From Pseudomonas parasichuanensis (GTDB lineage Bacteria > Pseudomonadota > Gammaproteobacteria > Pseudomonadales > Pseudomonadaceae), in the NCBI RefSeq assembly GCF_021601385.1, contig NZ_BQHO01000003.1, positions 218,204-282,203 of the forward strand: 64,000 bases of DNA, given 5' to 3'. The notes beneath the pieces were generated by a model. The model was not told the DNA's origin and searched no databases. It saw only the letters and a list, made by a program, of their open reading frames with translations. The position numbers and the translations under genes are program-made. Each line of letters opens with the position of its first letter. The stretch's first letter is position 1. Shown in pieces: positions 57,023 to 64,000 of this stretch.

Positions 57023-57370
57023 ATGGCTTACACTCTCTACGGCATCAAAGCCTGCGACACCATGAAAAAGGCCCGTACCTGGCTTGAAGAAAAGGCCATC
57101 GGCTTCGAATTCCACGACTACAAGACCCAGGGCATCGACCGCGACAGCCTGAACCGCTGGTGCACCGAGCACGGCTGGGAAGTCGTGCTGAACCGCGCCG
57201 GCACCACCTTCCGCAAACTCGACGACGCCAGCAAGGCCGACCTCGACCAGGCCAAGGCGGTCGAGCTGATGCTCGCCCAACCCTCGATGATCAAGCGCCC
57301 GGTGCTCGACCTTGGCGGCCGCACCCTGGTCGGCTTCAAGCCCGACCTGTACGCCGCGGCGCTGGCCTGA
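57023..57370 (+). CDS. yffB: ArsC/Spx-family reductase-like protein YffB
   Basis: 115 residues. The thioredoxin-like fold begins MAYTLYGIKACDTMKKARTW, with the single active-site-like Cys followed by TMKK as in E. coli YffB. FEFHDYKTQGI and the C-terminal SMIKRPVLDLGGRTLVGFKP are family-typical. Arsenate-reductase helper cysteines are lacking, so a glutathione-dependent or binding role is more likely than arsenate reduction. It lies 42 bp before dapD and may share its promoter. Confidence 0.9.
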   Translation: MAYTLYGIKACDTMKKARTWLEEKAIGFEFHDYKTQGIDRDSLNRWCTEHGWEVVLNRAGTTFRKLDDASKADLDQAKAVELMLAQPSMIKRPVLDLGGRTLVGFKPDLYAAALA

Positions 57371-57412
57371 ACCCGAATCACGCTTCACCCCTATTTCGCA
57401 TGAGGTAATTGC

Positions 57413-58447
57413 ATGTCTCAATCCCTGTTCAGCCTGGCCTTCGGTGTCGGCACCCAGAACCGCCAGGGCGCCTGGCTGGAAGTCTTCTACGCGCAGCCTT
57501 TGCTCAACCCATCCGCCGAGCTGGTCGCCGCCATCGCGCCGATCCTTGGCTATGAAGGTGGCAACCAGGCCATCGCCTTCAGCAACGCCCAGGCCGCTCA
57601 GCTGGCCGAAGCCCTGAAAAGTGTCGACGCCGCCCAGGCCGCCCTGCTGACCCGCCTGGCCGAGAGCCACAAGCCGCTGGTCGCCACCGTACTGGCCGAA
57701 GACGGCGCCCTGGCCTCCACCCCAGAGGCCTACCTCAAGCTGCACCTGCTGTCGCACCGCCTGGTCAAGCCGCACGGTGTCTCGCTGGCCGGCATCTTCC
57801 CGCTGCTGCCGAACGTGGCCTGGACCAACCAGGGCGCAGTCGACCTGGCCGAGCTGGCCGAACTGCAACTGGAAGCGCGCCTGAAAGGCGAGCTGCTGGA
57901 AGTGTTCTCGGTGGACAAGTTCCCGAAAATGACCGACTACGTCGTGCCGGCCGGCGTGCGTATCGCCGACGCCGCCCGTGTGCGCCTGGGCGCCTACATC
58001 GGCGAAGCCACCACCATCATGCACGAAGGTTTCGTCAACTTTAACGCCGGCACCGAAGGCCCTGGCATGATCGAAGGCCGCGTGTCCGCTGGCGTGTTCG
58101 TCGGCAAGGGTTCGGACCTGGGCGGCGGCTGCTCGACCATGGGCACCCTGTCCGGTGGCGGCAACATCGTCATCAAGGTCGGTGAAGGCTGCCTGATCGG
58201 CGCCAACGCCGGTATCGGCATCCCGCTGGGCGACCGCAACACCGTGGAAGCCGGCCTGTACATCACCGCTGGCACCAAGGTGAACCTGCTGGACGAGAAC
58301 AACCAGCTGGTCAAGGTGGTCAAGGCCCGTGACCTGGCCGGCCAGACCGACCTGCTGTTCCGCCGCAACTCGCTCAACGGCGCAGTGGAGTGCAAGACCC
58401 ACAAGTCGGCCATCGAGCTGAACGAGGCGCTGCACGCCCACAACTGA
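57413..58447 (+). CDS. dapD: Tetrahydrodipicolinate N-succinyltransferase
   Basis: 344 residues, the long DapD type found in Pseudomonas and actinobacteria. The N-terminal domain (about 1-170) is followed by a hexapeptide left-handed helix (VPAGVRIADAARVRLGAYIG, EGRVSAGVFVGKGSDLGGGC, about 180-300). It starts the succinylase branch of lysine/DAP synthesis, with DapC encoded 2.5 kb upstream. A strong terminator follows at once. Confidence 0.97.
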   Translation: MSQSLFSLAFGVGTQNRQGAWLEVFYAQPLLNPSAELVAAIAPILGYEGGNQAIAFSNAQAAQLAEALKSVDAAQAALLTRLAESHKPLVATVLAEDGALASTPEAYLKLHLLSHRLVKPHGVSLAGIFPLLPNVAWTNQGAVDLAELAELQLEARLKGELLEVFSVDKFPKMTDYVVPAGVRIADAARVRLGAYIGEATTIMHEGFVNFNAGTEGPGMIEGRVSAGVFVGKGSDLGGGCSTMGTLSGGGNIVIKVGEGCLIGANAGIGIPLGDRNTVEAGLYITAGTKVNLLDENNQLVKVVKARDLAGQTDLLFRRNSLNGAVECKTHKSAIELNEALHAHN

Positions 58448-58472
58448 GAACCTCTAGGTTCGAAGTGATAAG

Positions 58473-58507
58473 ATCGGGGCTGGCCGCAAGGTCAGCCCCG
58501 ATTTTTC
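58473..58507 (+). terminator. dapD intrinsic terminator
   Basis: A long stem ATCGGGGCTGgCC/GGtCAGCCCCGAT with a GCAA loop, then TTTTTC. Confidence 0.92.
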
Positions 58508-58525
58508 ATTCCAGGCCCCGCGAAC

Positions 58526-59731
58526 ATGTTCCAGCCCTCCCCCTGGCGTGCCGACTTCCCCGCCATCGCCGCCCTGCAACGCCAGCACCAGACCTACCTG
58601 GACAGCGCCGCCACCACGCAGAAACCGCAGGCCCTGCTCGACGCCTTGAGCCACTATTACGGCCATGGCGCAGCCAACGTGCACCGGGCCCAGCACCTGC
58701 CGGGCGCCCTCGCCACCCAAGCCTTCGAAGCCACCCGCGACAAGGTCGCCGCCTGGCTCAATGCCGCTGACTCGCGGCAGATCGTCTTCACTCATGGCGC
58801 CACTTCAGCGTTGAACCTGCTCGCCTATGGCCTGGAGCACCGCTTCGAGGCCGGAGACGAAATCGCCGTCAGCGCCCTGGAACACCACGCCAACCTGCTG
58901 CCCTGGCAGCAACTGGCACAGCGTCGGCAACTGCGCCTGGTGGTGTTGCCGGTGAATGAACACGGCCTTGTCGACCTGGACCGGGCCCTGCAGATGATCG
59001 GCCCACGTACCCGACTGCTCGCCATCAGCCAACTGTCCAACGTGCTTGGTACCTGGCAACCCCTGGCCCCTTTGCTGGCACACGCCCAGGCCCAGGGTGC
59101 ACTCACCGTGGTCGATGGCGCCCAGGGCGTGGTGCATGGCCGGCATGACGTGCAGCAACTGGGCTGCGACTTCTACGTATTCTCCAGCCACAAACTGTAC
59201 GGCCCCGACGGTGTCGGCGTGCTGTATGGCCGGCAACAGGCCATGGCGCTGCTGCGCCACTGGCAGTTCGGTGGCGAGATGGTGCAATTGGCCGACTACC
59301 AGAGCGCCAGCTTCCGCCCGGCGCCGCTGGGCTTCGAGGCCGGTACACCGCCAATCGCCAGCGTGATCGCCTTGGGGGCGACCCTGGATTACCTGGCCAG
59401 CCTCGATGACGAGGCCGTCGCCCGTCATGAAGCCAGCCTGCACCAGCAGTTGCTGCGGGGCCTGGGGGACCGCGAAGGTATTCGCGTGCTGGGCTCACCA
59501 CAGGCGGCGCTGGCCAGCTTCATCATCGAAGGTGTGCACAACGCCGATATCGCCCACCTGCTGACCGAACAGGGCATCGCCGTGCGTGCCGGGCATCATT
59601 GCGCCATGCCGTTGCTCAAGGGCATGGGGCTGGAAGGTGCGATCCGCGTGTCGCTCGGGCTGTACAACGACAGCGATGACCTGCAGCGTTTCTTCGACGC
59701 GCTCGACCAAGGCCTGGAGTTGCTGCGATGA
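58526..59731 (+). CDS. csdA: Cysteine desulfurase CsdA (SufS family)
   Basis: A 401-residue PLP enzyme that strips sulfur from cysteine. The PLP lysine is in FSSHKLYGPDGVGVLYG (about 222-238). The catalytic Cys is in AVRAGHHCAMPLLKGMG (about 352-368), and HGATSALNLLA and ALEHHANLLPWQQLA are the SufS/CsdA-type cofactor motifs. The start is 18 bp after the dapD terminator. Its stop overlaps the csdE start by 4 bp, so the two subunits are translated together. Confidence 0.95.
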   Translation: MFQPSPWRADFPAIAALQRQHQTYLDSAATTQKPQALLDALSHYYGHGAANVHRAQHLPGALATQAFEATRDKVAAWLNAADSRQIVFTHGATSALNLLAYGLEHRFEAGDEIAVSALEHHANLLPWQQLAQRRQLRLVVLPVNEHGLVDLDRALQMIGPRTRLLAISQLSNVLGTWQPLAPLLAHAQAQGALTVVDGAQGVVHGRHDVQQLGCDFYVFSSHKLYGPDGVGVLYGRQQAMALLRHWQFGGEMVQLADYQSASFRPAPLGFEAGTPPIASVIALGATLDYLASLDDEAVARHEASLHQQLLRGLGDREGIRVLGSPQAALASFIIEGVHNADIAHLLTEQGIAVRAGHHCAMPLLKGMGLEGAIRVSLGLYNDSDDLQRFFDALDQGLELLR

Positions 59732-60135
59732 GCCTGGCGCCAGAAGCCAGCCAGGCGCTGGAGAGCTTCGAGCAGGCGCGCGGCTGGGAGCAGCGGGCAC
59801 GGCTGCTGATGCAGTGGGGGGGTCGGCTGCAACCGCTGGATGACAGCGAGAAGATTGAGGCCAACCGAGTCCACGGGTGCGAGAGCCTGGTGTGGCTGGT
59901 GGCCGCTCAAGATAACGGGCAATGGCGGTTCAAGGCCGGCAGCGATGCGCGGCTGTTGCGCGGTTTGCTGGCGCTGCTGCTGGTCAGGGTGCAGGGATTG
60001 AACAGCGCCGAACTGAGTGCGTTGGCGCTGGGCGAATGGTTCACCCAGCTAGGCCTGGAGCGCCAGCTGTCACCCTCGCGCAGCAATGGGCTGCATGCGG
60101 TGTTGCAGCGGATGAGTGAGCTGGCGAAGAGCTAA
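59728..60135 (+). CDS. csdE: Sulfur acceptor CsdE (SufE family)
   Basis: 135 residues. The acceptor Cys is in EANRVHGCESLVWLVAAQ (about 46-63). SDARLLRGLLALLLVRVQGL and LGLERQLSPSRSNGLHAVLQ are the SufE fold signatures. It takes persulfide sulfur from CsdA and hands it on. In E. coli CsdE interacts with TcdA (CsdL), which is encoded convergently next door here. Confidence 0.95.
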   Translation: MSLAPEASQALESFEQARGWEQRARLLMQWGGRLQPLDDSEKIEANRVHGCESLVWLVAAQDNGQWRFKAGSDARLLRGLLALLLVRVQGLNSAELSALALGEWFTQLGLERQLSPSRSNGLHAVLQRMSELAKS

Positions 60136-60159
60136 TCACCGAGGTTCACGCAATCACTA

Positions 60160-60190
60160 TAGGAGCGGCCTTGTGCTGCTCCTACAGGGG
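60160..60190. repeat. Single, truncated REP element
   Basis: TAGGAGCGGCCTTGTGCTGC followed by TCCTACAGGGGATC is one arm of the second REP type, lacking its partner, between the convergent csdE and tcdA genes. Confidence 0.6.
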
Positions 60191-60200
60191 ATCAGCGCCT

Positions 60201-61010
60201 TTACTCGGGCTTGACCCGCTCCGACGGCCGCCGCGCGCCGGCCACCAGTTTTTCCACCGCTTTGCTCGCCGCCACCATGCCGAACGTCGCGGTCACCATC
60301 ATCACCGCGCCAAAACCGCCCGAACAATCCAGCCGCACGCCCTCACCGACGAAGCTCTTCTGCAAACACACACTGCCATCGCCCTTGGGGTAGCGCAGCT
60401 GTTCGCTGGAGAACACACACGGCACCTGGTAATTGCGGCTGGTATTGCGCGAGAAGTTGTAGTCCCGGCGCAGGGTCGAGCGCACCCGCGAGGCCAGCGG
60501 GTCGTTGAAGGTCTTGTTCAGGTCGCCGACCTGGATGCGCGTCGGGTCGATCTGCCCACCGGCGCCACCGGTGGTGATGATGGCGATCTTGCGCCGCTTG
60601 CACCAGGCGATCAGCGCGGCCTTGGCCATCACGCTGTCGATGCAGTCGATCACGCAATCCATCTGTTCGGTGATGTACTCGGCCATGGTCTCGCGGGTGA
60701 CGAAGTCGGCCACCGCATGTACCGTGCAAGCCGGGTTGATCGCCCGCAGGCGTTCGGCCATCACCTCGACCTTGGGCCGCCCTACCTGCCCTTCCAGCGC
60801 ATGGGCCTGGCGGTTGGTATTGCTGACGCAGACATCGTCGAGGTCGAACAGGCTGATTTCGCCCACGCCGCTGCGGGCCAGGGCCTCGGCCACCCACGAG
60901 CCCACCCCGCCGATGCCGACGATGCCCACATGGGCCTGGCGCAGGCGTTGCAGCCCGTCATCGCCGTACAGCCGGGCGACGCCGGCAAAGCGTGGATCTT
61001 CTGTGCTCAT
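60201..61010 (-). CDS. tcdA: tRNA threonylcarbamoyladenosine dehydratase TcdA
   Basis: A 269-residue E1-like (ThiF/MoeB) enzyme that cyclises t6A37 to ct6A in tRNA. The ATP loop is VGIVGIGGVGSWVAEALARS (about 28-47), with LFDLDDVCVSNTNRQAH (about 54-70) and DCIDSVMAKAALIAWCKRRK (about 122-141). The C-terminal VTATFGMVAASKAVEKL is also conserved. The ATG at 61010 gives the normal start; 17 extra upstream codons are ignored. Its pairing with csdA-csdE matches the E. coli csd locus. Confidence 0.95.
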   Translation of the reverse strand: MSTEDPRFAGVARLYGDDGLQRLRQAHVGIVGIGGVGSWVAEALARSGVGEISLFDLDDVCVSNTNRQAHALEGQVGRPKVEVMAERLRAINPACTVHAVADFVTRETMAEYITEQMDCVIDCIDSVMAKAALIAWCKRRKIAIITTGGAGGQIDPTRIQVGDLNKTFNDPLASRVRSTLRRDYNFSRNTSRNYQVPCVFSSEQLRYPKGDGSVCLQKSFVGEGVRLDCSGGFGAVMMVTATFGMVAASKAVEKLVAGARRPSERVKPE

Positions 61011-61265
61011 GTTCCAACCCTCAAGCCGATACCTCAAAAAACGGCGCGCAGTATAAGCCAAGCGCCCGGATTAAGGGCTGCCGTTGGCAAGTGTCCTACC
61101 AAGCCTGCTTTAATGTCCTATCAGACAAAAAGATCTGGACGACAACCGGGCGGTCACAGAACTTCATCCCCTGTCGAAAATCCAACGCGTTGCCCACTTC
61201 GGCAAGCGTAGGACCGACGCACCGAAGACACCGCCCCGCCCTCAGCTTCGGAACCTCGAATCCTT

Positions 61266-63857
61266 ATGTCATCACGCAAATTCGGCCTCAACCTGGTGGT
61301 GGTCCTGGCCATCGCCGCGCTGTTCAGCGGGTTCTGGGCGCTTATCAACCGCCCGGTGTCCGCCCCTGCCTGGCCGGAGCAGATCTCCGGTTTTTCCTAC
61401 TCGCCGTTCCGCCTGGGTGAAAGCCCGCAGAAGGGCCAGTACCCCAGCGACGACGAAATCCGCCAGGACCTCGAACAGCTGAACAAGCTGACCGACAATA
61501 TCCGTATCTACACCGTCGAAGGCACCCAGGCCGAGATTCCGCGGCTGGCCGAAGAGCTGGGTCTGCGTGTGACCCTGGGGATCTGGATCAGCAAGGACCT
61601 GGAGCGTAACGAGCGCGAGATCGAAAAGGCCATCGGCCTGGCCAACACCTCGCGCAGCGTGGTGCGGGTGGTGGTCGGCAACGAAGCGTTGTTCCGTGAA
61701 GAAGTCACCCCCGAGGAGCTGATCGGCTACCTCGACCGGGTCCGCGCCGCGGTCAAGGTGCCGGTAACCACCAGCGAGCAGTGGCATATCTGGAAGGAAC
61801 ACCCGGAGCTGGCCAAGCACGTCGACCTGATCGCCGCGCACATCCTGCCCTACTGGGAATTCGTGCCGATGAACGAGTCGGTGCAGTTCGTCCTCGACCG
61901 CGCCCGCGACCTGCGCAAGCAGTTCCCGCGCAAGCCGCTGCTGCTGTCGGAAGTCGGCTGGCCAAGCAACGGCCGCATGCGCGGCGGTGCCGACGCCACC
62001 CAGGCCGACCAGGCCATCTACCTGCGCACCCTGGTCAACACCCTCAACCGCCGCGGCTACAACTACTTCGTCATCGAAGCCTACGACCAGCCGTGGAAGG
62101 CCAGCGACGAAGGCTCGGTGGGCGCCTACTGGGGCGTGTACAACGCCGAGCGCCAGCAGAAATTCAACTTCGAGGGGCCGATCGTCGCCATCCCGCAATG
62201 GCGCGCCCTGGCGGTGGCCTCAGTGGTGCTGGCGATGATCGCCCTGGCGGTGCTGCTGATCGATGGCTCGGCGCTGCGCCAGCGCGGGCGCACCTTCCTC
62301 ACCTTCATCACCTTCCTGTGCGGGTCGGTGCTGGTGTGGATCGCCTACGACTACAGCCAGCAATACAGCACCTGGTTCAGCATGACCGTGGGCGTGCTGC
62401 TGGCGCTGGGTGCGCTGGGGGTGTTCATCGTGCTGCTGACCGAGGCCCATGAACTGGCGGAAGCTGTGTGGACGCACAAGCGCAGGCGCGAATTCCTGCC
62501 GGTGCAGGCCGACAGCGCGTACCGGCCCAAAGTGTCTGTGCATGTGCCGTGCTACAACGAGCCGCCCGAGATGGTCAAGCAGACCCTCGACGCCCTCGCC
62601 GCGCTGGACTACCCGGACTACGAGGTGCTGGTGATCGACAACAACACCAAGGACCCGGCCGTGTGGGAGCCGCTCAAGGCGCACTGCGAAAAGCTCGGCT
62701 CGCGCTTTCGCTTCTTCCACGTCGCCCCCCTGGCCGGCTTCAAGGGCGGCGCGCTGAACTACCTGATCCCGCACACCGCCAAGGACGCCGAAGTGATCGC
62801 GGTGATCGACTCGGACTACTGCGTCGACCGCAACTGGCTCAAGCACATGGTGCCGCACTTCGCCGACCCGAAAATCGCCGTGGTGCAGTCGCCCCAGGAC
62901 TACCGCGACCAGCATGAGAGCACCTTCAAGAAGCTCTGCTACAGCGAATACAAAGGCTTCTTCCATATCGGCATGATTACCCGCAACGACCGCGACGCGA
63001 TCATCCAGCACGGCACCATGACCATGACCCGGCGCACCGTGCTCGAAGAGCTGGGCTGGGCCGAATGGTGCATCTGCGAAGACGCCGAGCTGGGCCTGCG
63101 GGTGTTCGAGAAAGGCCTGTCGGCGGCCTACGCACACAACAGCTATGGCAAGGGCCTGATGCCCGACACCTTCATCGACTTCAAGAAGCAACGCTTCCGC
63201 TGGGCCTATGGCGCGATCCAGATCATCAAGCACCACGCCAGTGCCCTGCTGCGCGGTAAAGGCAGCGAGCTGACCCGTGGCCAGCGCTATCACTTCCTGG
63301 CCGGCTGGCTGCCGTGGATCGCCGATGGCATGAACATCTTCTTCACCGTCGGCGCACTGCTGTGGTCGGCAGCAATGATCATCGTGCCGCACCGGGTCGA
63401 CCCGCCCTTGATGATGTTTGCCATTCCACCGCTGGCGCTGTTCTTCTTCAAAGTCGGCAAGATCCTGTTCCTCTACCGCCGTGCGGTGGGGGTCAACATG
63501 AAAGACGCCTTCGCCGCCGCCCTGGCGGGGCTTGCGCTGTCGCACACCATCGCCAAGGCGGTGCTGTACGGTTTCTTCACCAGCAGCATGCCGTTCTTCC
63601 GCACGCCGAAAAACGCCGACAGCCATGGTGTGCTGGTGGCGATCGCCGAAGCGCGCGAAGAGCTGTTCATCATGTTGCTGCTGTGGGGCGCGGCGCTGGG
63701 GATCTACCTGGTGCAGGGGCTGCCGAGCTCGGACATGAAGTTCTGGGTGGCGATGCTGCTGGTGCAGTCGCTGCCCTATGTGGCGGCGCTGGTGATGGCG
63801 TTGTTGTCGTCGTTGCCCAAGCCTGTAGAGAAGGCTGCCGAGGCGCAGCAGGCTTGA
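61266..63857 (+). CDS. ndvB: NdvB-type glucan synthase (GH17-like + GT2)
   Basis: 863 residues, the same length as the P. aeruginosa biofilm glucan synthase NdvB. After an N-terminal membrane anchor (about 8-26), a periplasmic GH17-like beta-glucanase/transglycosylase domain runs about 40-310 (GFSYSPFRLGESPQKGQYPS, VGNEALFRE and LLLSEVGWPSNGR carry the two acid residues). Membrane helices and a GT2 glycosyltransferase domain follow (VHVPCYNEPPEMVKQTLDAL, VIDSDYCVD, EDAELGLRVFE, KQRFRWAYG), then C-terminal membrane helices. It probably makes periplasmic beta-(1,3)-type glucans linked to biofilm tolerance. It is divergent from tcdA. Confidence 0.92.
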   Translation: MSSRKFGLNLVVVLAIAALFSGFWALINRPVSAPAWPEQISGFSYSPFRLGESPQKGQYPSDDEIRQDLEQLNKLTDNIRIYTVEGTQAEIPRLAEELGLRVTLGIWISKDLERNEREIEKAIGLANTSRSVVRVVVGNEALFREEVTPEELIGYLDRVRAAVKVPVTTSEQWHIWKEHPELAKHVDLIAAHILPYWEFVPMNESVQFVLDRARDLRKQFPRKPLLLSEVGWPSNGRMRGGADATQADQAIYLRTLVNTLNRRGYNYFVIEAYDQPWKASDEGSVGAYWGVYNAERQQKFNFEGPIVAIPQWRALAVASVVLAMIALAVLLIDGSALRQRGRTFLTFITFLCGSVLVWIAYDYSQQYSTWFSMTVGVLLALGALGVFIVLLTEAHELAEAVWTHKRRREFLPVQADSAYRPKVSVHVPCYNEPPEMVKQTLDALAALDYPDYEVLVIDNNTKDPAVWEPLKAHCEKLGSRFRFFHVAPLAGFKGGALNYLIPHTAKDAEVIAVIDSDYCVDRNWLKHMVPHFADPKIAVVQSPQDYRDQHESTFKKLCYSEYKGFFHIGMITRNDRDAIIQHGTMTMTRRTVLEELGWAEWCICEDAELGLRVFEKGLSAAYAHNSYGKGLMPDTFIDFKKQRFRWAYGAIQIIKHHASALLRGKGSELTRGQRYHFLAGWLPWIADGMNIFFTVGALLWSAAMIIVPHRVDPPLMMFAIPPLALFFFKVGKILFLYRRAVGVNMKDAFAAALAGLALSHTIAKAVLYGFFTSSMPFFRTPKNADSHGVLVAIAEAREELFIMLLLWGAALGIYLVQGLPSSDMKFWVAMLLVQSLPYVAALVMALLSSLPKPVEKAAEAQQA

Positions 63858-63865
63858 GCTTTTGA

Positions 63866-63969
63866 GGGCTGCTTTGCAGCCCAATCGCTGGCAAGCCAGC
63901 TCCCACATGGATAGCGCCATCAACAAGGGTGGCGCTGTACCTGTGGGAGCTGGCTTGCCAGCGATTGGG
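63866..63969. repeat. Hairpin plus REP palindrome pair after ndvB
   Basis: GGGCTGC-TTT-GCAGCCC (63866-63882) overlaps a near-perfect REP pair, AATCGCTGGCAAGCCAGCTC (from 63883) with its complement ending about 63969. An inner AGCGCCA/TGGCGCT pair is also present. It probably stops ndvB transcription. Confidence 0.85.
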
Positions 63970-64000
63970 CCGTGCCCGTGGTAATCATTTGATATAAGAT

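Overview
The window is a chromosomal segment of a fluorescent Pseudomonas, most likely of the P. putida group. The clues are the high GC content, the GGGAGCGGGCTTGCCCGCGAA-type REP palindromes, the order mutS-fdxA-rsmZ-rpoS-nlpD-pcm-surE-truD-ispF, the order rpsB-tsf-pyrH-frr-uppS-cdsA-dxr-rseP-bamA-skp-lpxD-fabZ-lpxA-lpxB-rnhB-dnaE-accA-tilS, and the protein sequences themselves. No rRNA, tRNA, CRISPR array or insertion sequence was found.

Bases 1 to about 11.8 kb are a prophage remnant next to mutS, in what is known in this genus as the mutS/cinA phage and tail-cluster hotspot (the cinA side is off the window). Its left part, on the minus strand, is a Mu/SfV-order contractile-tail module: sheath, tube, spike V, a Com-like zinc finger, W, J and fibre. 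Its right part, on the plus strand, is a lysogeny-side operon: truncated C5 methyltransferase, two unknown proteins, an ASCH-like protein, excisionase and tyrosine integrase. Three internal deletion scars can be read directly. Baseplate J is joined out of frame to the tail fibre. The first ~22 residues of the tail tube protein are joined in frame to the back half of gpV. A phage protease-like tail end meets the methyltransferase body head to head, and the methyltransferase lacks SAM motif I. The phage cannot make virions or a working tail from this locus.

Between the integrase and mutS (9.7-11.65 kb) is an AT-rich minus-strand operon of three tightly packed genes: a STAS-like/GHKL ATPase, a DUF4325-type STAS-like protein and a single-pass membrane protein. 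It looks like intact cargo in an otherwise decayed prophage and is the best candidate here for an uncharacterised system, possibly an anti-phage or partner-switching module. That function is inferred.

From 11.9 kb onward everything is core genome. mutS and fdxA lead to rsmZ, an RsmA/RsmE-sequestering small RNA with eight GGA motifs, a readable promoter and a GacA palindrome about 180 bp upstream. rpoS, nlpD, pcm, surE, truD and ispF follow on the minus strand, then the glutathione-dependent formaldehyde pair adhC-fghA with a divergent LysR regulator, then ispD-ftsB, eno, kdsA-pyrG and tilS. A long minus-strand block running from rpsB down to tilS encodes translation factors, isoprenoid and phospholipid synthesis, outer-membrane assembly, lipid A synthesis, DNA polymerase III and fatty-acid initiation.

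After the divergent rpsB/map promoter region, the plus strand carries map, glnD and dapC. A minus-strand Na+/H+ antiporter follows, then yffB, dapD, csdA and csdE on plus, tcdA on minus, and an ndvB-type glucan synthase on plus. REP palindrome pairs punctuate most operon ends.
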